Of a DNA stretch of 33,012 nt, positions 1 through 7,682 are shown piece by piece; the first letter of the stretch is position 1; every line of letters starts with the position of its first letter. The translations under genes and the position numbers were made by a program. Under the pieces are notes generated by a model. That model saw only the letters and a list, made by a program, of their open reading frames with translations, had not been told where the DNA came from and made no database searches. Source of the DNA: Clostridia bacterium (GTDB lineage: Bacteria; Bacillota; Clostridia; Saccharofermentanales; UBA5734); contig SABL01000019.1 in the NCBI GenBank assembly GCA_009928985.1, positions 1-33,012 of the forward strand, written 5' to 3'.

Positions 1-1
1 T

Positions 2-262
2 TCCTTCGCCAACGTCTACGCCGAGTCCAAAAAACGTGGCTGCGAAGTGGTCATGATCGTCGAGGAATACAACACCGAGCTATTCAGCCAGTGCGACCGT
101 GTCTTCTGGCTCAGCCGCTTTCCCCAGCCAGCAGGATTGCTGCCCTACGAGAAATCTAGAACCGTGTTTTTCATCTACTTTGAGGAAATCATCCAGCGGA
201 TGATCTACCGGAAGAAGGCCGAGCAGGCGGCGGTTGAGAATGGGAAAGTGATACAAGATTGA
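2..262 (+). CDS. RpiR-like SIS-domain regulator, C-terminal part only (5' end outside window)
   Basis: The reading frame is open from the first bases of the window to a TGA at 260-262, so the start lies outside. The visible 86 residues fit the end of a sugar isomerase (SIS) domain as found in MurR/RpiR transcription factors. They show a beta strand reading EVVMIVEEYNTELF after a helix, then a strand with CDRVFWLS where family members have ADxVLxxP. A final helix follows the SR dipeptide (SRTVFFIYFEEIIQRM), matching the usual S-R-hydrophobic helix of this domain. RpiR proteins bind DNA with an N-terminal helix-turn-helix and sense phosphosugars with the SIS domain; the helix-turn-helix is not visible here. 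A stand-alone SIS isomerase is the alternative. Confidence 0.5.
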   Translation, partial: SFANVYAESKKRGCEVVMIVEEYNTELFSQCDRVFWLSRFPQPAGLLPYEKSRTVFFIYFEEIIQRMIYRKKAEQAAVENGKVIQD

Positions 263-278
263 TCTGTTAAGTAAGCCA

Positions 279-398
279 TTGAAACGTGAAAACACGACCG
301 GTTTGGTTACTGACCTTGCGGCTTATACGCTCTGGGGCTTTTTGCCCGTGTACTGGAAAATGCAAAACCGGATTCTTTCCAGGACGTTATCCCAGTAA
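279..398 (+). pseudogene. decayed N-terminal fragment of a rarD-like (EamA) permease gene
   Basis: From a TTG at 279 the frame reads LKRENTTGLVTDLAAY, then TLWGFLPVYWKMQN, and ends at TAA 396-398. This matches the first 28 residues of the intact RarD protein encoded at 23698, which has MNREKSIG and then the same AYTLWGFLPVYWK block. In the best 42 bases (321-362 against 23740-23781) I count 35 identities. Six of the seven differences are at third codon positions, so the fragment diverged as a coding gene before it was truncated. Everything beyond the first transmembrane segment is missing; the homology stops where an inverted repeat begins. It is most likely the stump of a second rarD copy. 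Confidence 0.7.
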
Positions 399-410
399 AA
401 ATCCGGTTTT
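364..410. terminator. inverted repeat, possible bidirectional terminator
   Basis: AAAACCGGATT (364-374) and AATCCGGTTTT (400-410) form a perfect 11-bp stem with a 25-base loop. The A-tract on one side and T-tract on the other suit termination on both strands. It sits between the plus-strand remnant and the 3' end of the minus-strand oxidoreductase gene. The long loop lowers confidence. Confidence 0.5.
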
Positions 411-434
411 ATTTACGTGGGTTGAAACAAGGCT

Positions 435-1745
435 CTAGATCATCTCCAGCGCCAGGACTTTTTCACTCCGAACGGATTCATCCGCCGAAAATCCGATCAA
501 ATGGCCATAAATGGAATCTTCGATCGTCGTCGACGAAATCGAGGGCGCCTGACCTTGCAGGACTTTGACAAAATCATCGACCAGGCGCAAGTCTCCGCCG
601 CCGTGCATGTCTCCCATAACGTCGATCTGAATGATTTCACTGGCATAAATGTGGTCTTTTCTGGCATCAGGAGTCCGGATCTCAATGGTCCCATCTTCCA
701 TGTTCCCGACCAGTTCACCTTTGGAACCAATGACATGGATTGTGCGGCAGCCTTTGGCGGCAGCACTGTTCAGGTGATGGACGGCGGTACTGCCATCCTC
801 AAATTCCACCATGACCATCTGATGATCAGCCACCGTGTTATCGCAGTTCCAGACGCAACGGCCATGGGGATTGTCCGTTTTCTGAGATTCGATCTTTTGT
901 TCGACTGTTGGATTCAGGGAAATGTGCTCGATTCCTTCCCAGGCATAGAAACGCCACAAGTCCTGTTCGATGTAGTTTTTATAGGCCGAATAGGGGCAAT
1001 CCTTTTCAATGGTGCAATCCACCAGGCAGCGCAGGCCCGACCCCGATGGAGCCCTGTCCGGCCGGAAAAATGACCGCTGGCCAAAAGAACTCACCTTGAC
1101 TGGGCGGACGCCGCTTTTCAGCCAGGTGATCAGATCCAGGTCATGGCAGGATTTGGCCATCAGGAAGGATGATCCGCCGCTTTCCAGGCGACTCCATTTA
1201 CCCCGGACAAAGGATACAGCCATGTGATGGTAGCTGACATTTTCTTCAGTGTTTAGGGTCAGGATATCTCCAATCGCACCAGACAGCAGCTGTTTCTTGA
1301 TTTCAACATAAAAGGGGGCATACCTGAGGACATGGCAGATCAGGACTTTGCGGCCGTACTGCCGGGCTGTTGCGAGCAATCCCAGAACCTCTGCTTTGGC
1401 GACACCAATCGGTTTTTCCAGAAGAATGTCATAGCCCGCCTGCAGCAAGGGCAGGCTGGTGGGGATGTGGACTTTATCCATGGTGCCATTGATGACTGCA
1501 TCGGCAATTTTCGGCCCCCGGACCAGCTCTTCGACGGAACAAAAGCAAGCCTGTTCCGGAAGATCGAATCTTTCCGCCACGTGCTTGCGTCTGATTTCGT
1601 TAGGATCAACGACCCCAACCACTTTCATCTTGTCAGGATTTTCCAGTGCGTAGGATGCATAGAGCAGACTCCTGTGCCCGGCGCCGACGATCACGACCCG
1701 GATCACGGCTGATTCACGTCCAGTTTGCATGTTTTCCACGTCCAT
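435..1745 (-). CDS. Gfo/Idh/MocA-family NAD(P)-dependent oxidoreductase
   Basis: A 436-residue cytoplasmic dehydrogenase. The N-terminal Rossmann fold shows VVIVGAGHRS (residues 17-26) and an acidic strand end (VVGVVDPNE). The family signature EKPIG is at 110-114, with Lys111 the usual catalytic lysine, and His201 in SCHDLDLITW sits where family members carry their active-site histidine. The C-terminal domain carries NPHGRCVWNCDNTVADHQ and HGGGD, typical of a large clostridial/Bacteroidetes subgroup of unknown substrate. Family members oxidise or reduce sugars, inositols and sugar nucleotides. It is the last gene of the minus-strand sugar operon, separated from the binding-protein gene by a terminator, so it may be expressed at a lower level. 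An alternative start is the ATG at 1730. The substrate cannot be read from sequence; an N-acetylhexosamine derivative is possible from context. Confidence 0.85.
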   Translation of the reverse strand: MDVENMQTGRESAVIRVVIVGAGHRSLLYASYALENPDKMKVVGVVDPNEIRRKHVAERFDLPEQACFCSVEELVRGPKIADAVINGTMDKVHIPTSLPLLQAGYDILLEKPIGVAKAEVLGLLATARQYGRKVLICHVLRYAPFYVEIKKQLLSGAIGDILTLNTEENVSYHHMAVSFVRGKWSRLESGGSSFLMAKSCHDLDLITWLKSGVRPVKVSSFGQRSFFRPDRAPSGSGLRCLVDCTIEKDCPYSAYKNYIEQDLWRFYAWEGIEHISLNPTVEQKIESQKTDNPHGRCVWNCDNTVADHQMVMVEFEDGSTAVHHLNSAAAKGCRTIHVIGSKGELVGNMEDGTIEIRTPDARKDHIYASEIIQIDVMGDMHGGGDLRLVDDFVKVLQGQAPSISSTTIEDSIYGHLIGFSADESVRSEKVLALEMI

Positions 1746-1780
1746 TTCTTTGGATGCCCCTTATTATTGGATCTGGTTGA

Positions 1781-1828
1781 AGAAAAAAGAACGGCATGTG
1801 TGCAGGCTTTTGACCCGCACACATGCCG
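1781..1828 (-). terminator. rho-independent terminator between binding protein and oxidoreductase genes
   Basis: CGGCATGTGTGC (1792-1803) pairs perfectly with GCACACATGCCG (1817-1828), a 12-bp stem with a 13-base loop. On the minus strand it is followed by a pyrimidine run containing TTCTTTTTTCT (1791 down to 1781). It lies 54 bases after the stop of the binding-protein gene, so it should end most transcripts there and let a fraction continue into the oxidoreductase gene. Confidence 0.8.
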
Positions 1829-1881
1829 ATTCCATGAGGTTTCAAGCTAGAACAGGCGATGCAACGGTCATAATGATCAAA

Positions 1882-3516
1882 TCATTTCCCCAGCATTTTG
1901 TTGTAAGCTTCTGTCATGGCTGCTTCTGTTTCAGTGCCGCCATTGTCGTTGAAAGTTTTGACGAATGTATCAAAATAGTCAACCGGCTGATCACCCGTGA
2001 TGATCTCAATGAAGGCTTTCTGATAGATTTTCTTCAGAGTTTCCGCATTCTTGGAGTAGGTTTCGGTCGCCGGAACGATGGGACGGACATAACCGGGGCC
2101 CTTGGCATAGGTTTCGGCGTACTCATAACGGGAAGGCATGTACTTCTTGTACAGGTCTGCGCTGCCGGAACCAAAGAAGAAGACGGTGATGCCCTTTTCG
2201 CGCAATTCAGCGGCAGTGGCGGATGCTCTTTGCAGATTATTGTCGACGATGGAGTAGTTTTCGCCTTCGATACCCCAGGAAACCAATTTGGAATATTCTT
2301 CATCCGTAAACAAGGCATCGACCATGCTCATGATGGCTTTGACCTTGTTCGGATCTTCCATTCCCTTGGTCGTGATGACAAATTTCTCACCCAGGCCGCC
2401 ACCGCTTTCCGTGCCGGACTGTCCATTCGGGCCGGCGAAAGCCACAGCAGGCTCAAACTTCATGTCGGGATTCACGCTGATGGATTCCTTGTAGCAAGGT
2501 CCACCGGCTTCACCTTCAGCTGTATTCGGCGGTGAATAATGGTAGAAGGCAACTTGTCCGGTCACACCAACCCGGTTGTTCATGAAGGAATGTGACAGAG
2601 CCCAGTAGCCACCGGTGTTTTCACCTGTGACAAACTCAGGGTCAATGATGCCATCTTTGTAGTACTGGGCCAGCTTGGCCAGAGCCAGCTTGGCTTCGGG
2701 CTGGGTGGCATTGAAGACAACTTTTCCATCCTTGATCGAGGTCGCCATCTGCTCTGCTTCGCTTGTGATGGCTTTGCCTGATTCCAGGATGCCATGGGCG
2801 CCAAAGACGGCCTGGATGGTCGTGGTGGACATGCCATAAGTATCTTTCTTGCCATTCTTGTCCGGGTCTTCATTCCTGAACTTGTACATGGCGGTTTCAA
2901 ATTCTTCCAGTGTGGAAGGAATTTTTTCGATGCCGACATTTTTCAGCCAGTCCGTTCTCCACATCAGGACAGTTGGATACGTACCGTCAATGGCGACCAT
3001 GGAGAAGCCATAGTTCTTGCCATTGTATTTGGTGGCATTCCAGATCATGTTGTTCTGGTCATAAGCATCCACTGTTTTGGCGTAGTTCGGCGCCAATTCC
3101 CGGATGGTGCTTTCCGGCAGTTCGCCGACGATGCCCATGTCAACATATTTGCCGAGATTGCCCAGGTTGTTGACCCGCATGACATCTGGCATTTCACCAG
3201 CGGCCAATTTGACATTCAGCGCATCATCCCAGCTCTGGTTATCGATGAACCAGAAGTTGAACTTCACGTTGAATTTTTCTTCGACAGCCTTCACGATCGC
3301 AGAATCGGGATTCGGCTGGCCAGAGGTCTGGTAAGCCAGCCAGTCGATGGTGATGGGTTCACTGCTGGCTGCTTCAGTGGCTGCACCTTGCGCAGCTGTG
3401 GTAGATGCTGCTGCAGGGGTGGTTGTCGCAGTTGTGCCTGCACAGCCAGCCAGCGACACTGCCAGCAGAGTCACTGTCAGCAATGTGGCGATGCTTCGGG
3501 ATAACTTGTTAGCCAT
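1882..3516 (-). CDS. Lpl-type extracellular sugar-binding lipoprotein (family 1 solute-binding protein)
   Basis: A 544-residue lipoprotein. The signal peptide ends in the lipobox LAGC (Cys24), followed by an Ala/Thr/Ser-rich flexible linker to about residue 50. The mature part begins PITIDWLAYQTSG and is of the long LplA/YtcQ class (about 500-550 residues). These proteins capture oligosaccharides, often host- or plant-derived, for CUT1 ABC importers. Its two permeases are encoded immediately upstream. The start is set by GGAGGA upstream of the ATG at 3516. No ATPase gene is present, which is normal for this class because a shared MsmX-type ATPase is used. Substrate is unproven; the neighbouring N-acetylhexosamine kinase suggests an amino-sugar oligosaccharide. 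Confidence 0.9.
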   Translation of the reverse strand: MANKLSRSIATLLTVTLLAVSLAGCAGTTATTTPAAASTTAAQGAATEAASSEPITIDWLAYQTSGQPNPDSAIVKAVEEKFNVKFNFWFIDNQSWDDALNVKLAAGEMPDVMRVNNLGNLGKYVDMGIVGELPESTIRELAPNYAKTVDAYDQNNMIWNATKYNGKNYGFSMVAIDGTYPTVLMWRTDWLKNVGIEKIPSTLEEFETAMYKFRNEDPDKNGKKDTYGMSTTTIQAVFGAHGILESGKAITSEAEQMATSIKDGKVVFNATQPEAKLALAKLAQYYKDGIIDPEFVTGENTGGYWALSHSFMNNRVGVTGQVAFYHYSPPNTAEGEAGGPCYKESISVNPDMKFEPAVAFAGPNGQSGTESGGGLGEKFVITTKGMEDPNKVKAIMSMVDALFTDEEYSKLVSWGIEGENYSIVDNNLQRASATAAELREKGITVFFFGSGSADLYKKYMPSRYEYAETYAKGPGYVRPIVPATETYSKNAETLKKIYQKAFIEIITGDQPVDYFDTFVKTFNDNGGTETEAAMTEAYNKMLGK

Positions 3517-3547
3517 AATTCTTCCTCCATTTTTTTATGATCTTTCA

Positions 3548-3563
3548 GGCAGCTGGTGCTGCC
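3548..3563 (-). promoter_or_regulatory. small hairpin upstream of the binding-protein gene
   Basis: GGCAGC-TGGT-GCTGCC is a 6-bp perfect stem with a 4-base loop, 31 bases before the binding-protein start and within the 80-base gap after the permease gene. There is no U-tract on the minus strand, so it is not a convincing terminator. It could protect the binding-protein mRNA after processing. A similar small hairpin precedes the binding-protein gene at 17584. Confidence 0.3.
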
Positions 3564-3596
3564 AATGATCCCCTGGGAATTAAACAGTGTGTCTTG

Positions 3597-4466
3597 TTAA
3601 CCTTTGACCGAACCAATCAAGAGACCTTTGACGAAATATTTCTGCAAGAACGGATAGACCATGATGATCGGCACCGTAGAAACCACCAGGGTGGCCATTT
3701 TCATGGTATCCGAGTTGACAAAACTGGTGACTTCCACGCCCGACGTAAACGCTGTCCCTTCCATCAGGATCATTCGGAGCACGTATTGCAGGACGAATTT
3801 TTCCTGGGTTTTCATGTAGAGCATGTTGTCAAACCAGCTGTTCCAGTGGTTGACGCCATACCAGAGTGAAATCGTCGCCAGAATGGGCAGGGAGAGCGGG
3901 ATAATGATCTTGAACAAGATGTAGATGTCGTTCGCGCCGTCAATCCGTGCGGACTCCTCGAGCGATTCGGGTATGGTCATGAAAAAATTCCTGGCGACGA
4001 TGAGGGTGAAAGCACAGATGGCGCCGGGCAGGATCAACGCCCCGAGGGTATCCCTCAGTCCCAGGTTGTTAACCAGGATGTACAAAGGTATCAGGCCGCC
4101 ACTGAAATACATGGTGAAGACGATGAGCCCCGTCCTGAGTTTCCGGTTGGGCAGGTATTTTTTTGACAAAGGGTAAGCCCCCAGGACCGTCAGTAAAACA
4201 GACAGGGAGGTTCCGGCCAGCGTCCGGATGATCGTATTCAGATAGGAATTCCAGATCAGGCCATTCTGGAAGACCCGGATGTATCCTGATAAATCGATCT
4301 TGGTCGGGAACAGTTTGAAGCCGTATTTGAGCACTTCCGAAGACGGACTGAATGATATCGTGATCACCTGGAGAAAGGGCAGCAGGGTGATCAGGGACAA
4401 TAGACCCAGCAGCAAGTAGATCAGCCCGTCGATCATGAGGTCAGTCTTTTTACGTTTTCCTACCAT
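3597..4466 (-). CDS. LplC-type carbohydrate ABC transporter permease
   Basis: A 289-residue inner-membrane permease of the binding-protein-dependent MalG/LplC group, with about six transmembrane segments. The first is LIYLLLGLLSLITLLPFL. The cytoplasmic coupling loop (EAA motif) is ESARIDGANDIYILFKIIIP, which docks on the ATPase. I chose the ATG at 4466 because AAAGGA stands 6 bases ahead of it and it begins 10 bases after the stop of the preceding permease. The frame is open upstream to 4517, but that would overlap the neighbour and adds an atypical leader. It partners with the permease at 4477-5439 and the lipoprotein at 1882-3516. Confidence 0.9.
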   Translation of the reverse strand: MVGKRKKTDLMIDGLIYLLLGLLSLITLLPFLQVITISFSPSSEVLKYGFKLFPTKIDLSGYIRVFQNGLIWNSYLNTIIRTLAGTSLSVLLTVLGAYPLSKKYLPNRKLRTGLIVFTMYFSGGLIPLYILVNNLGLRDTLGALILPGAICAFTLIVARNFFMTIPESLEESARIDGANDIYILFKIIIPLSLPILATISLWYGVNHWNSWFDNMLYMKTQEKFVLQYVLRMILMEGTAFTSGVEVTSFVNSDTMKMATLVVSTVPIIMVYPFLQKYFVKGLLIGSVKG

Positions 4467-4476
4467 GGTTTTTCCT

Positions 4477-5439
4477 TTACAGAATCGAATAATCGCTTGT
4501 TCTTTTGGCGATCGCATTCGTCAGCATGACGAGGGAAAAGGCGACGATATTTTTGAAGAGACCCACTGCGGTTGCATAGCTGTAATTCATGCGCTGCAAG
4601 CCTTCCCGGAACGTGTAGGTGGACAGCACGTCACCGACATCCATGACTTTTGAGTTCAGCAAATTGAAGGTCTGGTCAAAATCATCGTTGATGATGCTGC
4701 CGGTCGCAAAGATGAACATGATGATGATGACTGGCGCCATGCAAGGCAGGGTAATGTTGATGATCTTGCGAAACCGCCCCGCGCCATCGAGTTCCGCAAC
4801 ATCATAGAGCTCAGGATCGATGCCGGTGATCGCGGCCAGGTAAATGATGGAAGACCAGCCCAGTTCGCGCCAGATGCCAGATCCGACGACAATTTTCCGG
4901 AACCAGTCTGGCTCAGCTATGAAGAAGATGGGTTCCAGGTTCAAATTCTGCAGGACGATGTTGATTGGTCCGCGCGAGGGCGAAAAGAGCTCGATCACCA
5001 TGCCCGCCAGAACAACCCAGGAAATGAAATGGGGCAAATACGTAACCGACTGCACCAGCTTCTTGTATCTCAGGTTGCGCACCTCATTGAGCAGGATGGC
5101 CAGCAGGATGGGCGCAGGAAATCCAAAAATCAGCTTGGAGAAACTGATGATCAGGGTGTTTTTCAGGACTGCTTTGAAAAACAGGCTGTCGAATATTTCC
5201 TGGAAGTGCTCCAGGCCTGCCCAAGGAGAGCCCATAATCCCTTTCAGTGGATAGAAATCCTTGAAAGCAATGACGATGCCATACATCGGTCCATAGTGAA
5301 ACAAGCCAAAATAGGCAAAGACAGGAATCAGCATGAGAAAAAAGCTCCTGTATTTGACGTACTGGCTTAATGGCCCCTTATTCAGGCTCATTTTTGGCGC
5401 TTTGTCTGTTTTAATCACCTTGGCACTCATCGAGTTCAT
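4477..5439 (-). CDS. LplB-type carbohydrate ABC transporter permease
   Basis: A 320-residue permease with about six transmembrane helices, beginning with RSFFLMLIPVFAYFGLFHYGP after a polar leader of about 30 residues, which is typical of LplB/YtdP proteins. The conserved stretch YGPMYGIVIAFKDF and the EAA loop (LYDVAELDGAGRFRKIINIT) are present. It forms a heterodimer with the next permease. AGGAGA precedes the ATG by 7 bases, and the gene starts 12 bases after the stop of the kinase gene, so the two are co-transcribed and probably translationally linked. Confidence 0.92.
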   Translation of the reverse strand: MNSMSAKVIKTDKAPKMSLNKGPLSQYVKYRSFFLMLIPVFAYFGLFHYGPMYGIVIAFKDFYPLKGIMGSPWAGLEHFQEIFDSLFFKAVLKNTLIISFSKLIFGFPAPILLAILLNEVRNLRYKKLVQSVTYLPHFISWVVLAGMVIELFSPSRGPINIVLQNLNLEPIFFIAEPDWFRKIVVGSGIWRELGWSSIIYLAAITGIDPELYDVAELDGAGRFRKIINITLPCMAPVIIIMFIFATGSIINDDFDQTFNLLNSKVMDVGDVLSTYTFREGLQRMNYSYATAVGLFKNIVAFSLVMLTNAIAKRTSDYSIL

Positions 5440-5451
5440 TCAACGTCTCCT

Positions 5452-6564
5452 TCAGCAGCGCAGCATCTGACACCGCTGTGCGTACTGGTTCCATTTGCAT
5501 TCCATGTCAGCGACTAATTTGAACTGAGTCCGGGCCCGGACCAGGTTGTGATCTGGATACTGGATTTTAAAGTACTGGTCCTGATTCAGATAATCGGTCA
5601 AAAACCGCATGCCACATTCCAGAGTCATGATTTTAGCACCCCAAGGCGCCAATTCAATCTCCCTTGGGGTCAGGATGGTTCCAGCTTTTTCAAAAAATCC
5701 CCTGGTAAAAGCTTCGGCCTTGTCGAGATCAAACCAGACCTTTTCCATGTCGCTTTCATCTTCTGCCGCGGTTGATGCTCCATAGCGGATCGCATCGCCA
5801 TAATCGTACAATGCCAGGCCGGGCATCACGGTATCCAGATCAATGACACAGATACCTTCGCCCGTTTCACTGTCCAGCATCACATTGTTGAGCTTCGTGT
5901 CGTTATGCGTCACACGAAGCGGTAAATCACCGTTCTTCCAGGCCTCAACCAGCAAGGACAGTTCAGATTCGTGTGCTTTGACAAATGCCAGTTCACTTTG
6001 GACTTGACTGGCCCTCCCAGCCCGGTCCTGCCTGGCAGCTGTCAGCAGATCCTGGAACCTTTTCGGTGTGTTATGGAAATCCGCAATTGTTTCATGCAGG
6101 ACCTCTGCCGGAAAACCCTGCAGCAATTGGTGGAAGCGGCCAAAAGCCAGAGCAGCCTGGAAAAACTGGTCATTATTATCTGCCTGTTCCAGACTGACTG
6201 CACCTTCAATAAACAGGTAGGCGCGCCAGAATCCCCCATCCTCTGCCAAATACCAGGCTTTATCCTCCCGGGTCCGGATCAGCGTCAGAGTCTCCCTGTC
6301 AGCGTCACCACCAGCCGCATCAATGGCGCGCCGCAAGTGGCTGGTGACTTGCTCGATATTTTCCATCAGGGCGACTGGGTCGCGAAACACGCGGGTATTG
6401 ATGCTTTGCAGGATATACCGTTTGATCTGGCCTCCGGGCAACAGGAAACGAGCTTCGTAGGTGTCATTGATGTGCCCGTGACCGTAGGGGAGGGCTGACA
6501 GGAACTGCCCTGCGAAGTTGAATTGCATGACCACATGCAACAGGGCGGAATCACTCAAGCCCAT
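5452..6564 (-). CDS. nahK: N-acetylhexosamine 1-kinase (NahK-like, APH fold)
   Basis: A 370-residue kinase of the aminoglycoside phosphotransferase fold that closely resembles Bifidobacterium NahK, which phosphorylates GlcNAc or GalNAc at C1 with ATP. Visible landmarks are the glycine-rich strand PYGHGHINDTY (26-36), RYILQSINTRVF, the catalytic loop VTHNDTKLNN (218-227, Asp222), the metal-binding IDLDTVMPG (241-249), and near the end TLECGMRFLTDYL and YPDHNLVRARTQ. All are nearly word-for-word in NahK as I remember it. Length matches (about 360). The start at 6564 makes TGATATG with the stop of the upstream gene; an earlier in-frame ATG at 6588 would overlap that gene. The pathway role is phosphorylation of imported N-acetylhexosamine, feeding the nucleotidyltransferase encoded just upstream. 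Specificity for GlcNAc versus GalNAc cannot be told from sequence. Confidence 0.85.
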   Translation of the reverse strand: MGLSDSALLHVVMQFNFAGQFLSALPYGHGHINDTYEARFLLPGGQIKRYILQSINTRVFRDPVALMENIEQVTSHLRRAIDAAGGDADRETLTLIRTREDKAWYLAEDGGFWRAYLFIEGAVSLEQADNNDQFFQAALAFGRFHQLLQGFPAEVLHETIADFHNTPKRFQDLLTAARQDRAGRASQVQSELAFVKAHESELSLLVEAWKNGDLPLRVTHNDTKLNNVMLDSETGEGICVIDLDTVMPGLALYDYGDAIRYGASTAAEDESDMEKVWFDLDKAEAFTRGFFEKAGTILTPREIELAPWGAKIMTLECGMRFLTDYLNQDQYFKIQYPDHNLVRARTQFKLVADMECKWNQYAQRCQMLRC

Positions 6565-6565
6565 A

Positions 6566-7516
6566 TCAGGAAACCTCTTCCTGGGCACACGCCGGCCACA
6601 ATTTTTCAGGGTAGAGTCCCTTGTCCTTCATTGCCTGCATGGCTTCTGCTATCAGAGCCTTATCTTCAGGGTAGGTCATGCCATGCCACAGATCGGGGGT
6701 CGACAGGACCTTGACACGGCTGCTGCCGGATTGGATGCCCTGGTTGACAACAGCATTGAGGAAAAATTCAGCCTTCAGGGGATCTGCTTTCATCTGCCCT
6801 TCCCAAAAGGCCGCAAATTCAGCTGCCAGAACCTTAAGGAACTCAGGTGCGAAGCCCCAGGCGTTCATCGATACCTTCGTGTCGGCTGCTATTTTTTCCC
6901 AGGTCTGCGCCTTATCGTCAAAATAGGCCAGATCGGCCCCTTGCCGGGCGATTTTGCTTCTTTCGACCACACTGGCCAGATGGCCGTTCTTATCGATCTG
7001 GCACACACCCCTGGAAACAGAACCATGCTCGGAAACAGTATTGCCGAGCAAATAGGATACCATGACATCGTCCGTGGTTTCGCCACGGCCCAATGCACTC
7101 AAATGCGTGTAGATGAACACAAACGCCTGCGGTCCGTAGTAATCGTCAGCATTGATCACCGCAAAAGGTTCATGGATCAAATGGCGGGCCGCCAGGATTG
7201 CATGTCCGGTGCCGTAAGGTTTGCTGCGGTCCTGGGGAACCACACAGCCAGCCGGTACATCATCCAGGCGCTGGTGTGCATATTCGACTTCGATAGACTT
7301 GGCCAGACAGTCACCGATTACCTGCCGGAAAGCTGGTTCCATGTCTGGTGAAATAATGAATATGACACGCTTGAATCCGGCCCGGATCGCATCGTAGATG
7401 GAAAAATCAATGATCCTCTCGTGCTGCAAGGTGACGGACTCGATCTGCTTCAAGCTACCAAAACGGCTGCCGAGTCCGGCAGCCATGACAACAAGGGCAG
7501 GTGTTTTAGTTTCCAT
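6566..7516 (-). CDS. sugar-1-phosphate nucleotidyltransferase
   Basis: A 316-residue nucleotidyltransferase with the GT-A like fold. Signature elements are VVMAAGLGSRFGSLKQ (9-24; the G-x-G-x-R loop and Lys that bind the nucleotide), KPYGTGHAIL (99-108), and INADDYYG (121-128), whose acidic residues bind metal. Such enzymes couple sugar 1-phosphates to UTP or dTTP. It is the first gene of the operon, starting 41 bases downstream of a TATAAT box, and its stop nearly touches the kinase start. The pairing with a NahK-type 1-kinase suggests the product is a UDP-N-acetylhexosamine, but the true sugar and nucleotide are inferred. Confidence 0.85.
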   Translation of the reverse strand: METKTPALVVMAAGLGSRFGSLKQIESVTLQHERIIDFSIYDAIRAGFKRVIFIISPDMEPAFRQVIGDCLAKSIEVEYAHQRLDDVPAGCVVPQDRSKPYGTGHAILAARHLIHEPFAVINADDYYGPQAFVFIYTHLSALGRGETTDDVMVSYLLGNTVSEHGSVSRGVCQIDKNGHLASVVERSKIARQGADLAYFDDKAQTWEKIAADTKVSMNAWGFAPEFLKVLAAEFAAFWEGQMKADPLKAEFFLNAVVNQGIQSGSSRVKVLSTPDLWHGMTYPEDKALIAEAMQAMKDKGLYPEKLWPACAQEEVS

Positions 7517-7533
7517 GTATAAAACCCCTCGGT

Positions 7534-7559
7534 AATTTAAACAATCATTTGTTCAAATT
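7534..7559. promoter_or_regulatory. near-palindrome across the transcription start region
   Basis: AATTTAAACAA-TCAT-TTGTTCAAATT has 10 of 11 paired positions around a 4-base centre. On the minus strand it begins inside the -10 box and extends through the expected start of transcription, a usual place for a repressor operator. It is separate from the direct repeats farther upstream. Confidence 0.45.
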
Positions 7560-7585
7560 ATACGGACGGGGCTTCAGGGTGTATT
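7557..7585 (-). promoter_or_regulatory. minus-strand promoter of the nucleotidyltransferase-kinase-ABC operon
   Basis: A perfect TATAAT on the minus strand (7562 to 7557) has a 17-base spacer, but the expected -35 position (7585 to 7580) has no good match to TTGACA. A strong -10 with a poor -35 is typical of promoters that need an activator; the proximal direct repeat overlaps the -35 position. Confidence 0.6.
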
Positions 7586-7614
7586 TGCAGAATTAACAAT
7601 AATGTTTGCAGAAT
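7584..7614 (-). promoter_or_regulatory. AraC-type operator: two direct repeats 21 bp apart
   Basis: On the minus strand ATTCTGCAAA occurs twice in direct orientation (7593-7584 and 7614-7605), with exactly 21 bases between repeat starts, i.e. two turns of the helix. The proximal copy overlaps the -35 position. AraC-family activators bind such repeats, and a gene for one lies immediately upstream (7683-8879). The response regulator at 8893-10446 has the same type of DNA-binding domain and is an alternative binder. Confidence 0.65.
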
Positions 7615-7682
7615 CCTATTGGATTTGACGGGCTGCCTGAATTTGGCGGACGATGCTCCAGTTGGTCCTGTTGGCTGGATCT

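Noticed and set aside
435-1745. Oxidoreductase as a GH109-type NAD-dependent N-acetylgalactosaminidase
   Set aside because: GH109 belongs to the same superfamily and would fit the HexNAc context, but I cannot identify GH109-specific residues and the C-terminal pattern fits a different subgroup.
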